From Alnus glutinosa (Eukaryota > Streptophyta > Magnoliopsida > Fagales > Betulaceae): a stretch of DNA of 64,000 nucleotides. Location: assembly GCF_958979055.1 (NCBI RefSeq), contig NC_084891.1, positions 24,203,501-24,267,500 of the forward strand, read 5' to 3'. A program made the position numbers and the translations under genes. The notes under the pieces are model-generated. The model was given only the letters and a program-made list of their open reading frames with translations, had not been told where the DNA came from and ran no database searches. Of this stretch, positions 21,701-29,672 are shown piece by piece. Each line of letters begins with the position of its first letter. Within the stretch, counting starts at the first letter, position 1.

Positions 21701-22409
21701 CACCTATCAGTGGGATGTCAGATTTTTCCGTGATGTTCACGATTGGGAGGTGGACGTTATGGCTTCCTTTTTCTCCTTACTGTATTCATCCAAGGTGGCT
21801 CAAGATAGGGGGGACAGGCTTTGGTGGACCCCCTCTCGCAAAGGGCTTTTTGATGTTAGATCATTCTATAAGGCTCTTGCCTGCAAAGAAGCTTCTTTTT
21901 TCCCCTGGAAAAGTATTTGGCGGACCAAGGCCCCATTGAAAGTGGCCTTCTTCGCTTGGACGGCAGCGTTAGGGAAAATCCTCACCTTGGACAACCTCAG
22001 GAAGAAGCGTGTCATTGTGATTGATAGATGCTGCATGTGTAAAATGACCGGGGAGACTGTGGATCATCTTCTTCTTCATTGCGAGGTTGCACGCGCTCTT
22101 TGGTATGTCATCCTTAGCCGGTTCGGTCTGTATTGGGTGATGCCTTCTCGGGTGTTAGACTTATTTGCATGTTGGTGGTCGGGGGGACGGTCCCGTAGTG
22201 CGGTCGTGTGGAAGATGGCTCCTTGTTGTCTTATGTGGTGCTTGTGGACGGAACGCAACGATAGACAGTTTGAGGACAGAGAAAGAACCATAGAGGAGCT
22301 CACTTCCTTTTTTCTTCATTCTTTGTACTCCTGGACGGCTGCGTATTTAGCACCTCTAGAGATTAGTTATAACGATTTCCTTGTATTGCTTTCTTCTTCT
22401 TCTTCTTAA
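18756..22409 (+). CDS. LINE ORF2: AP endonuclease, reverse transcriptase, zf-RVT
   Basis: 1217 codons without a break. The N-terminal endonuclease/exonuclease/phosphatase domain (1 to about 230) has SWNVRGLN, CLQETK, GGDFNV, SRIDRFL and SDHFPI. The reverse transcriptase domain (about 480-760) has ATFIALIPKK, DFRPISL, KLDVEKAYDHVNW, SRGLRQGDPLSPLLF and the catalytic FADD at 691-694. The C-terminal zf-RVT zinc-binding domain (about 1040-1125) has WKSIWRTKAPLKVAFFAWTA and CCMC...HLLLHC. There is no RNase H domain, unlike the remnant at 55290. The protein would nick target DNA and prime reverse transcription from LINE RNA. All key residues are present, so it may be active. Confidence 0.95.
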   Translation: MKPKILSWNVRGLNEGSKRLKVKNLIRQWKADIICLQETKLEFISNSLVRRLWGCHFVDWCYLPSCGASGGILIMWDRRVVEKLDVYVGEFVVACAFRSVADDFTWAFAGVYGPNLDSVRRLLWDELAGLASWWEMPWCIGGDFNVIRFPAERSREGRLNAAMMEFSDFIFEQGLMDFPLAGGTFTWSNNQVNPSWSRIDRFLVSPGWEVKFPGSIQKRLPRLCSDHFPILLDCSGIQWGSRPFKFENMWLKAEGFVDRVRLWWESYRFQGSPSFIFTQKLKALKVDLKRWNEQEFGNVELRKKLHMEELCTLDRLEEQQGLSSEEKERKCAVIRDLENSTLQEEISWRQKSRVLWLKEGDKCTKFFHRIANSNRRSNSIESLSINGSVSSDQQVIREHVTQFYESLFTEPFPWRPRMDNIAFDTLDAAEASSLELPFEEVEVFEVVKSMNRDKAPGPDGFSLAFFQDCWDVIKTDLMRVFWDFHSQSKFVKSVNATFIALIPKKSGAVDLKDFRPISLVSGVYKIIAKVLANRLKKVVEKIISSPQNAFVKGRQILDSVLVANECLDSRIKSGEPGLLCKLDVEKAYDHVNWDFLLYMLRRCGFGERWCSWIAHCISTVRFSVLVNGSPTGFFSSSRGLRQGDPLSPLLFVIVMEALSKFFFATVQKGYLSGFSVGSGNSEAINISHLLFADDTLVFCGANSDQLHYLRMLLISFEAVSGLKINLAKSVMVPVGEVDNMDGLANILGCGVSSLPIKYLGLPLGAPFKAKSCWDEVVGKIERRLASWKRLYLSKGGRVTLIKSTLSNLPTYFLSLFPIPFSVASRIEKLHRDFLWGGIGDEFKYHLVSWSKVCLPISEGGLGIRNLRIFNKALLGKWLWRYAYEREALWKSVVDAKYGSTRAGWCSLIPLGSHGVGSWKNIRKGWSLFCRYTRLILGNGSRIRFWDDVWCGEMSLKEAFPVLYDIACVKDSLVEDHLVVVSGTYQWDVRFFRDVHDWEVDVMASFFSLLYSSKVAQDRGDRLWWTPSRKGLFDVRSFYKALACKEASFFPWKSIWRTKAPLKVAFFAWTAALGKILTLDNLRKKRVIVIDRCCMCKMTGETVDHLLLHCEVARALWYVILSRFGLYWVMPSRVLDLFACWWSGGRSRSAVVWKMAPCCLMWCLWTERNDRQFEDRERTIEELTSFFLHSLYSWTAAYLAPLEISYNDFLVLLSSSSS

Positions 22410-22505
22410 TTGTCTCTCTTGTATACCCCCTGTATACTTGATTGCGTTTTTCGCTTTTCTAATAAAATTTTCTTCTTACTTATCAAAAAAAAATTAATTA
22501 AGCAA

Positions 22506-22957
22506 TTGTCACATTGTGCAGCATATAGACATAATAGACTAATCGAATGCCTTTTGCCATGAAAATCCAAAAGCCTATCAAAGTGCACAGGTAATGAAGT
22601 AACCAACAATAAACACTAGGACAAGTTCAGAATACTGTTTAATCAGACTAACACTAACAATGGTCAACAGAAAAATTGAGAGGGGGAAAGCTTGGAGCTC
22701 GAGAAATCAAGAAAGCCAGATTCAGTTGAGCTTTATACAACAACTTGGCTTGGTTAGGTTAGTTGAAATCTCATATTCCACAACAACAAAAAATAAACAC
22801 GAAAGCTTAAAAGTTAATCTCCACCCAATCCCCATCTTGTACTCCTTTTCTAAGGACCCAAACATCAAAAAATTCAATGCTTTCCATGAATTGACATAGA
22901 ACCACCTTAATTACTCGAACAAACACGAAAGTGGAGAGCAAAGAGTGGAAGAAGTAC
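22506..22957. other. spacer or intron, no gene seen
   Basis: Between the LINE and the candidate leader exon, AT-rich. On the minus strand it follows a good donor at 22957 and is most simply intron. Confidence 0.4.
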
Positions 22958-23110
22958 CTGAGATTCAACGAGGTCAGGCTCAGATCAATCGCGCTGAGCT
23001 TCCGAGTACGAGTGAAAGATTCAACAGTGAAGGTTTCAGAGGGACGTGACTCGTGAGGGTGAAAGCCTGAAAGGCGAGAGGGGAACGAAAATGAAGAAAG
23101 AAGTTTGGGT
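22958..23110 (-). other. probable noncoding first exon and donor (VTI leader?)
   Basis: The minus strand is pyrimidine-rich and lacks ATG. It ends CTCGTTGAATCTCAG|gtacttcttcc, a strong plant donor at 22957. No coding frame starts here. The next coding exon on this strand is the VTI ATG exon at 13581, so this may be a distal leader exon and promoter of that gene, with the LINE in the intervening intron. The 5' end is approximate. Confidence 0.4.
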
Positions 23111-23416
23111 ATTGAGGGATTAGGATCTTTACAATAATAATTATTTGCCTGAATTTGAAGAATTCGGGCAAATAATCCAAACCGTTTGTATCTTGAACGG
23201 TCTTAAATATGCCACGTGTACAAAATTGGAACCCAGCCCTTGTGAATTTCAGACCAAAAAATCCCCACCTGCTAGGTTTCTCTTATTACACGTGTCATGT
23301 TCGAGGGGCTCAATATCACGAACAGCTTGGATTATCAAATTGGGATCCGGCCGTGGATCTTGATCAGAGTGGCACAGGGAGGGAGGGACTCAGTAGTTTA
23401 GGATTTTTTTTTAGAA

Positions 23417-23553
23417 AAATGTTAGATTTACAACACTAATACAACAACTGTACAACAATCCCTCACATGAGGGTGGGTCTTACATACTGGGGCCCACTCT
23501 CATGTGAGGGATTGTTGTACAGTTGTTGTATTGATGTTGTACAAGAATCAAAT
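23417..23553. mobile_element. fold-back MITE, copy 1
   Basis: Long inverted repeats: TAGATTTACAACACTAATAC, then ACTGTACAACAATCCCTCACATGAG, against CATGTGAGGGATTGTTGTAC, then AGTTGTTGTATTGATGTTGTAC. It would form a near-complete hairpin. Confidence 0.65.
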
Positions 23554-23596
23554 CCCTTTTTTTTAAGAAGAATTTTGTAGGTATTATAGTTTTGGA

Positions 23597-23735
23597 AAAT
23601 GATAGATTTACAACATTACCACAACAACTGCACAACACTCCCTCACATGGGGTGGGGCCTAGTGTGTGGGAGCCCACTCCTATGTGAGGGAGTATTGTGC
23701 AGTTGTTGTGGTGGTGTTGTGTAGGAATCAAATCC
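23597..23735. mobile_element. fold-back MITE, copy 2 (same family, same orientation)
   Basis: A diverged copy of the element 45 bp upstream, with the same start TAGATTTACAACA and end GAATCAAATCCC and the same hairpin layout. The two copies differ at many positions, so this is not a recent tandem duplication. Confidence 0.65.
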
Positions 23736-23765
23736 CGTTTTGTTTTAGACGAGGAGGAACAGGTA

Positions 23766-24846
23766 TTCGGGATTTTAAAATGTTTACCCCTACGACCCGC
23801 CACGCTCCACAGGAGTAGTTCGATTTTGTACTCGAATCCATGATTTTAAATATGAAATCCGGTCTTTACGAAGTGGGGCGGAACGAACCGGATTAGATAT
23901 CGTGGGTTTGGGCGAGTTTTTGCTCACTCCTACATTTACGGGTATGCAAAACTCGCAATCCCCACCCCGCCCCGTAGTACCTGTCCCATCCCATCCAGCA
24001 GAGGATTGGGTTTTTAGGTTTTTTTGCGGGTTAGGGTCTTAATTTGAGAAATTTATGCGGAGCGAGGCGGGTTGCGGGTTTAGCCTTTTAAAAAATGCGG
24101 GCCTCTGCCCGCCCCGCACAAAGAAGAAAAAAAAGAAAAAAGAAATAAAAAAAAAATCATGTTTTTTATAATTTTATTTTATAATTAATAGGGCTTTTAG
24201 TTTAGTTTACAAGGCTAATTCCATAAAAAAATGTTCTTGTATAGAAATAGGAACGATTGAAAGATATGTGTCAACATGTTGAATGACTAAATTTAAGGAG
24301 CTTTGAAATTATAATTTTTTTTTCTTTAATGAAACAGAGTGGATTCCCTAAAAATCTAACTTTGCATTCAAAAGATTCTGTGAAAAAATAATATGAATTT
24401 AATTTTTTTAGTAAGGGTGCGTTTGGGATTGCGATTTCGTAGACAATAAGTGCGATTTTAAACCAAATCGCAGAACATAAATTGTTTGAGAACTGCGTTT
24501 TTAAAAATTGCGATTTGAAAACGGAGAAAATCTGTTTTTTCAAATCGCAGATAAGATGATGCTTTTTTGAAAACGCAGAATTTTAAAGGCTAATTTGCGA
24601 TTTTAAATGCTAAACTGCGATTTTGCCAAACGCTTAACTGCGTTTTTAAAAATCACTTTTTTCTAATCGCATATTTTAAAATCGTGATTTTAAATCGCAC
24701 TTTTTGAAATCGCAAACCCAAACGAACCCTAAATGCCATTCAAAATACCCGCCCCGCACGGGTTGTCTTTATTAAATGTGGTTTACAGGTTGAAAAAAGG
24801 CGAAAAATCGCCCCGCCCCGCCTGCCCCGCACATGTACACCCTACA
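23766..24846. mobile_element. GC-rich hAT-like remnant(s)
   Basis: Runs built on CCCCGCCCCGC appear at both sides (23960-24120 and 24745-24832) around an AT-rich centre. The right edge in complement begins TAGGGTGTACATGTGCGGGG, and the left part includes TTTACCCCTACGACCCGCC. Such ends are typical of plant non-autonomous hAT elements. The borders are not firm and more than one element may be present. Confidence 0.4.
24415..24729. mobile_element. Tourist-type MITE nested in the GC-rich element
   Basis: The left terminus is GGGTGCGTTTGG and the right terminus the complement of GGGTTCGTTTGG, with TAA duplicated at 24412-24414 and 24730-24732. The inner sequence is strongly self-complementary (TGCGATTT and AAATCGCA many times), so the 315 bp can fold along most of its length. 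A PIF/Harbinger origin is inferred from the 3 bp TAA duplication. Confidence 0.75.
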
Positions 24847-25700
24847 TCTAACATTATGAGGTTGACCACAAACTATGAGATTCTTTTAATGCTCGACCGA
24901 GAAAAATAAAATAAAATTACATATCTCCGAATAATAATAAATTTTATTCAGAAAACAAAAATAACTTTGATAATTAGTGTGTAAGTGTGTATTTATTTTA
25001 ATTACAAGTGGGAACAATTATGAAAAGCTAGAACATAAGATAAGCTTAAATTGGTCAAATTTCTGGGTTCTTTTCTTGATTTCCCACCTAATGGTGCGTG
25101 CTCTCTCCTACACAAATTCATGTGCCACTGGGATGGAAGATGCTCCAGCTCCACTCATTTTTCCTCCCCTGATTTCTAACATTGATTTCCCATTACAGGA
25201 ACATCCCATTGCGTAGAGTTAAAACATCCCCCTAGCTCATTATTTGACGCTTGACTTCAATTGAGTAAATTGATACGACTTTAACAAGCTCTATTTGTTC
25301 CTATTATTAAATATTAATTTGAAAAAGTAGGCGGTGATCTCCATCCATCTTTACAATATTTCAAATATCCCTTTCCTTTTATAAATTATACTGAGTGGCG
25401 TGTGTGCTTGAAGGGTTAAATATTAATTTCTCATATTTTGGTTTTTTTTATTATTATTAAAAATGAAAATAAGCTTTATTGAATTTTTGTATTAGTTTAT
25501 TTTGGGGCGCCGGTCTTTGTTCGTTTCTGTCAGACTAGCTCCTAGAGTATGGGAATGAATGAGTCCATGAGAGTCAAAGTCAGGCCACTTCGCAACAACT
25601 AGGGCATCAAACTCTGGGGGCCCACCACCAACCGCGTATGCTTCGCTTCCAAGAACCAGCTTGCGCCGCGCGCGTTCTCCCACAGTCCCACTGTCCCCAG
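24847..25700. other. spacer upstream of the carrier gene
   Basis: AT-rich until about 25490, then more GC-rich towards the promoter. A 63-codon antisense frame (25492-25683) shows no recognisable domain and is most likely promoter sequence. Confidence 0.4.
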
Positions 25701-25719
25701 GCTTTCTGGTCGCTAATCG

Positions 25720-25731
25720 CTATATATATAC
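25720..25731 (+). promoter_or_regulatory. TATA box of the carrier gene
   Basis: CTATATATATAC, about 245 nt upstream of the ATG at 25972, followed by a pyrimidine-rich leader. The spacing suits a start near 25755-25765. Confidence 0.6.
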
Positions 25732-25971
25732 TCTCCAATTCTGAAGAGCCTCCCAGGCCAAAACCCTTTCTTCACTCACACTAGAAAACGCACGTTATAT
25801 GGCTCACAGGCTTTCCGTCCCCCACTCCTCCTCCATAGCCTTCGACCTCCACTCTCATCTACTCGTTTCCAGATACTGGTCCTAACCTTCTCTCTTGCCC
25901 CCTTTTCGTCTTTCTTTCTCACCAAAAAGAAAATTTTGTGTGCAAGTCTTTTAAGGAAGAAAAAAGAAAAG

Positions 25972-26937
25972 ATGGGTCTCAAGGGTTTCGTCGAAGGCGG
26001 CATTGCTTCCATCGTTGCGGGCTGTTCCACTCACCCTCTGGATCTCATCAAAGTCCGCATGCAACTCCAGGGCGAGAAAGTCCAAGCGCCCACCCCACAG
26101 CCCATCCACAATCTCCGCCCAGCTTTTGCCACCGTAGGGACTACCGCCACCACCCTCCACGTCCCGGCCCCACAGCTTCGTCTGGGGGGACCCATCTCCG
26201 TCGGCGCGCGCATCGTCCAGACCGATGGCGTAGCCGCATTGTTCTCCGGAGTCTCCGCCACCGTGCTCCGCCAGACGCTCTATTCCACCACACGCATGGG
26301 GCTCTACGACGTGCTCAAGCACAAGTGGACCGACCCGGACACGACCCACATTCCCCTCGCGAAGAAGATAGCCGCCGGCTTGATAGCCGGCGCGGTGGGG
26401 GCGGCCGTGGGAAACCCCGCCGACGTGGCCATGGTACGAATGCAAGCCGACGGGCGGCTCCCGGCGGCCCAGCGGCGCAACTACAAGAGCGTGGTCGATG
26501 CGATCACGCGCATGGCGAGGCAGGAGGGCGTGGCGAGCCTGTGGCGCGGCTCAGCTCTGACGGTGAACCGAGCCATGATCGTCACGGCGTCACAGCTGGC
26601 GTCGTACGACCAGTTCAAGGAGATGATCCTGGAGAGGCACGTGATGAGCGACGGCCTCGGGACCCACGTGACCGCGAGTTTCGCGGCGGGGTTCGTGGCG
26701 GCCGTTGCGTCGAACCCTGTGGACGTGATAAAGACGAGGGTGATGACGATGAAGTTGGAGGCGGGGCGTGCGGCGCCGTACAGCGGGGCCCTGGACTGTG
26801 CTATAAAGACGGTGAGGGCCGAGGGCCCCATGGCTCTGTACAAGGGCTTCATTCCTACCGTGTCTAGGCAGGGGCCTTTCACTGTGGTTCTGTTCGTGAC
26901 GCTTGAGCAAGTCAAGAAGATTCTTAAGGACTTTTGA
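25972..26937 (+). CDS. DIC-like: mitochondrial dicarboxylate carrier (DIC / plant UCP4-6 clade)
   Basis: Intronless, 321 residues from ATG 25972 (MGLKGFVEGGIASIVAG) to TGA. I chose this ATG because the family begins exactly here; the open frame continues 36 nt upstream without ATG. Three carrier repeats carry the signatures HPLDLIKVRMQ (about residue 21), NPADVAMVRMQ and NPVDVIKTRVM. The repeat linker GGIASIVAG and long matrix loop after the first signature, rich in P and T, are typical of plant DIC1/DIC2 (also named UCP5/UCP4). Known role: electroneutral exchange of malate, oxaloacetate, succinate, phosphate and sulfate across the inner mitochondrial membrane. The coding region is strikingly GC-rich compared with its surroundings. 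Confidence 0.95.
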   Translation: MGLKGFVEGGIASIVAGCSTHPLDLIKVRMQLQGEKVQAPTPQPIHNLRPAFATVGTTATTLHVPAPQLRLGGPISVGARIVQTDGVAALFSGVSATVLRQTLYSTTRMGLYDVLKHKWTDPDTTHIPLAKKIAAGLIAGAVGAAVGNPADVAMVRMQADGRLPAAQRRNYKSVVDAITRMARQEGVASLWRGSALTVNRAMIVTASQLASYDQFKEMILERHVMSDGLGTHVTASFAAGFVAAVASNPVDVIKTRVMTMKLEAGRAAPYSGALDCAIKTVRAEGPMALYKGFIPTVSRQGPFTVVLFVTLEQVKKILKDF

Positions 26938-27544
26938 AGTTTCAGATTTTGACGACGATTACTACTCTACTCTACTACCATCACTTCCTTTTTTTTAAAA
27001 AAAAAAAAAAATCACTGGTTATTATTCTCACAATTTTGTAGCAGCAGATGATCTTAGAAGAATACTATGAAATTGATTATTCTATATTTTCTCCATCAGA
27101 TTTAACCAGATTAAGCCAAGCAACTCCAATAAGATTAATTATTAAATATTGTATTTAACAATACAACAGATGCTGTTGATATATAATTCAGAAATCAAGA
27201 TTACAAATACTTTAGAATACAACAAGGAGATGGATGATCTGTACATTGTAAGGCTTGGGGGGGGGGGGGGGGGGCCTTTGAGCTTGATATTGTAATCAAA
27301 CTAAACCTTGAGCCAACTCAATCTAGCAAGTTTCATCATCTTTCAAAGCTCTATGAACCGTATTGCCGATGATTAAAGCAACATCATCAAATGCACAAAA
27401 CAATCACTCAAGTGATCATATAAGGCCTGATATCATCTAGAATTTGTCTTTGGAGGTAGAAAATATTGGCTTTGAGACAGATGGCTTTCTGATCTTCCCC
27501 TCTTCAGGCTAATGATATTGGCCTTTTTGCAGTGGTTGACGATC
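26938..27544. other. convergent 3' ends, short spacer
   Basis: Holds the 3' UTRs of the carrier (plus) and the RhoGAP (minus), with an A tract after 26998 and a G(17) tract at 27258-27274. No gene seen. Confidence 0.5.
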
Positions 27545-28143
27545 TCATTTTCTGAACTTTTCTGGATTTCCAAATGATTGGCCTTTAGTCCCCGCCCCAA
27601 AGTTCACAGGTAATGTGCAATAATCCAATTTTTCAACCATGTCAGGGTTTTGGACAGGTTGAGCTGATCCTGGGCCTTTATCCATATTTTGGAGTTCATT
27701 TGCTAGCTGGCTGCGCCTTTCTTTCAGAAAGTTCAGTCGGGTTGTCAGCTTTGACAATGCAAAAGTCGTCGAATATCCTCCCTGATGTGCACACATGTAA
27801 AATAAAAGAGAGGGTGTAATCATCAGTTCATGAAGTCCTGAAGCTGCTAAGCCATGGGTTAACAGTTCATGAAGCTGTTAAGCCAATTTGGCAATTGAAG
27901 AGCATAAGCAATTAACCTCTCACGAGTTTGAGAAGACATTTGTTAAGTTCATATCACATATAATTTCAAAAGCTATGATGCATATAGTAATGCCCCCCAC
28001 ACATCCGCCATGATCAAAAAGTCATCGTTATCATCATCTCATTATGATAACAACAGCAAAAACCACAAAATTGTAATTATATCACATTATCATTAACTTT
28101 AAGGACTTGAGAAATGATCGTAATCATGCATCCAATTAGAATA

Positions 28144-28223
<80 letters not shown>

Positions 28224-29634
28224 CACATGCTGTTAAAAGAAAAAAAGGAACAAACTGATCAGGTATGAAGAACATGTGACAGTAACTTCAATCCAGTGTG
28301 GTACTCCTAAGCTCCAAAAAGATGGGATCTTGTTCATTTTAAATTTTAGAAAGCACAAGGAAATCAACAAAACTGATGTGGTGAAATATATGTAACCTAC
28401 ATCACCCCTTGTACCAGATCTCTTGGAATTGGTAGGAGCCATTGACCTGCCTAGCATTGGCTCCACAGCTGAAGAATTGGTAGACACTCTTGTGTACCCA
28501 AGAATAATCCCCCAAGTAATGGGCCCCAGGCCCGAGGTTGACCTAATAAGGTCCATCTCACAAGCAACACTACATGCAATTTAGGCCCAATCAGGCACTA
28601 GACAACCGGGGTACCAGCCCCGATAAAACATCTGCAGAAGGTCAAAACCAGGCCACGTGTACCCTAACGCCCCCGATATTCTCGGGGCATGGAGGGAGCA
28701 ATTGCCTAACGAAGTGGCATTTGGTCTGAGAGCAAAGCTTGATTCACCAAGTTGGACCTACCTCTCAGTTCTTTTGTTTTCCCATAAAATTAAAAATTGA
28801 CCTTAAGGTGCTTACATGGCCATAGTTTTACTTTAAGACTGAATTTACAAGAGATAAATTGTGGAGAAACTCCACCAGTCAGACCTATCAATAACTAATC
28901 AGAGGAAATTCTAGCATTCAGCTTGTCAAGAATAAGAGATTCATAAAAGAGGCACAATATCTTTATTTTTCTGGTCCTCACAATCCATTGATATATGTGG
29001 GAACAAATACAATATTAGGAATATCGACACCACACCATAGGACAACTCATAGGAACACCTCATCACCTTCATAATAGGGACACTTATCCCCTTATTTCTA
29101 ACGCAGCTAATGTAATTTTACATACAGAAAACTGAGAATAATGCTCAAGAAATTATCTCAAATGCTAAATGAATTTACCTTACTTCTTGACGTTTCAAGA
29201 AGTGAAGTGGCTGTGGCTTCAGTATCCTTTTGTTTATCTTTCCTGTACCCAAATTTCCGAGGAATGAAAAGAATGAGCAATCAAACTAACTATTTAAAGC
29301 TGACTACCGTGCCCACATTTTATTTTCTTCAAAGCACCAACAGGGCTTGTACACACATGGGTGAACAGTGGTAGAGTCATGTTAATATCAGGGGGTGAAA
29401 ATTTTCGATACCCACTGATGAACTAAAGATACTCTCTAGTGACCCTAAGAAAAATAATATTTACACATGCAAGCAAACTAAGTCATAGCCCGTAAGCTAT
29501 ATACCTAGTGATGATATAAATTTTCTTTACAGAAGATAGAAAGATTTTCATAGATAGAAATTTTGAAAACAAGTGTTTTTTTTTTTTTTTTTTTTTTTTT
29601 TCCTTTCTTTCTTCTTTTTTCTTCTTCTACTTTT

Positions 29635-29672
<38 letters not shown>

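Larger units (their letters stand above)
16503..22491 (+). mobile_element. complete L1-type LINE (non-LTR retrotransposon), 6 kb
   Basis: Two intact ORFs, a 3' UTR ending CTTACTTATC plus A(9), and a perfect 14 bp target duplication AATTAATTAAGCAA (16489-16502 and 22492-22505). It is inserted antisense to the flanking minus-strand gene, probably inside a leader intron of the VTI locus. The 5' part between the duplication and ORF1 contains an antisense copy of the family's own 3' end (separate entry). Intact frames and the perfect duplication imply a young insertion. Relatives in this window are 12344-12685, 14675-14727, 45264-48690, 57575-57712 and 58207-58220. Confidence 0.92.

Noticed and set aside
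25938..26867. A 309-codon frame overlapping the carrier in another phase
   Set aside because: Arginine/histidine/proline-rich translation typical of a shifted GC-rich frame; the carrier frame has all family signatures.
29179..29183. Alternative donor at 29178 for RhoGAP exon 21
   Set aside because: It ends in phase 0, and no phase-0 acceptor restores the exon 22 frame. The upstream donor GTAAGG keeps phase with the acceptor at 28487.
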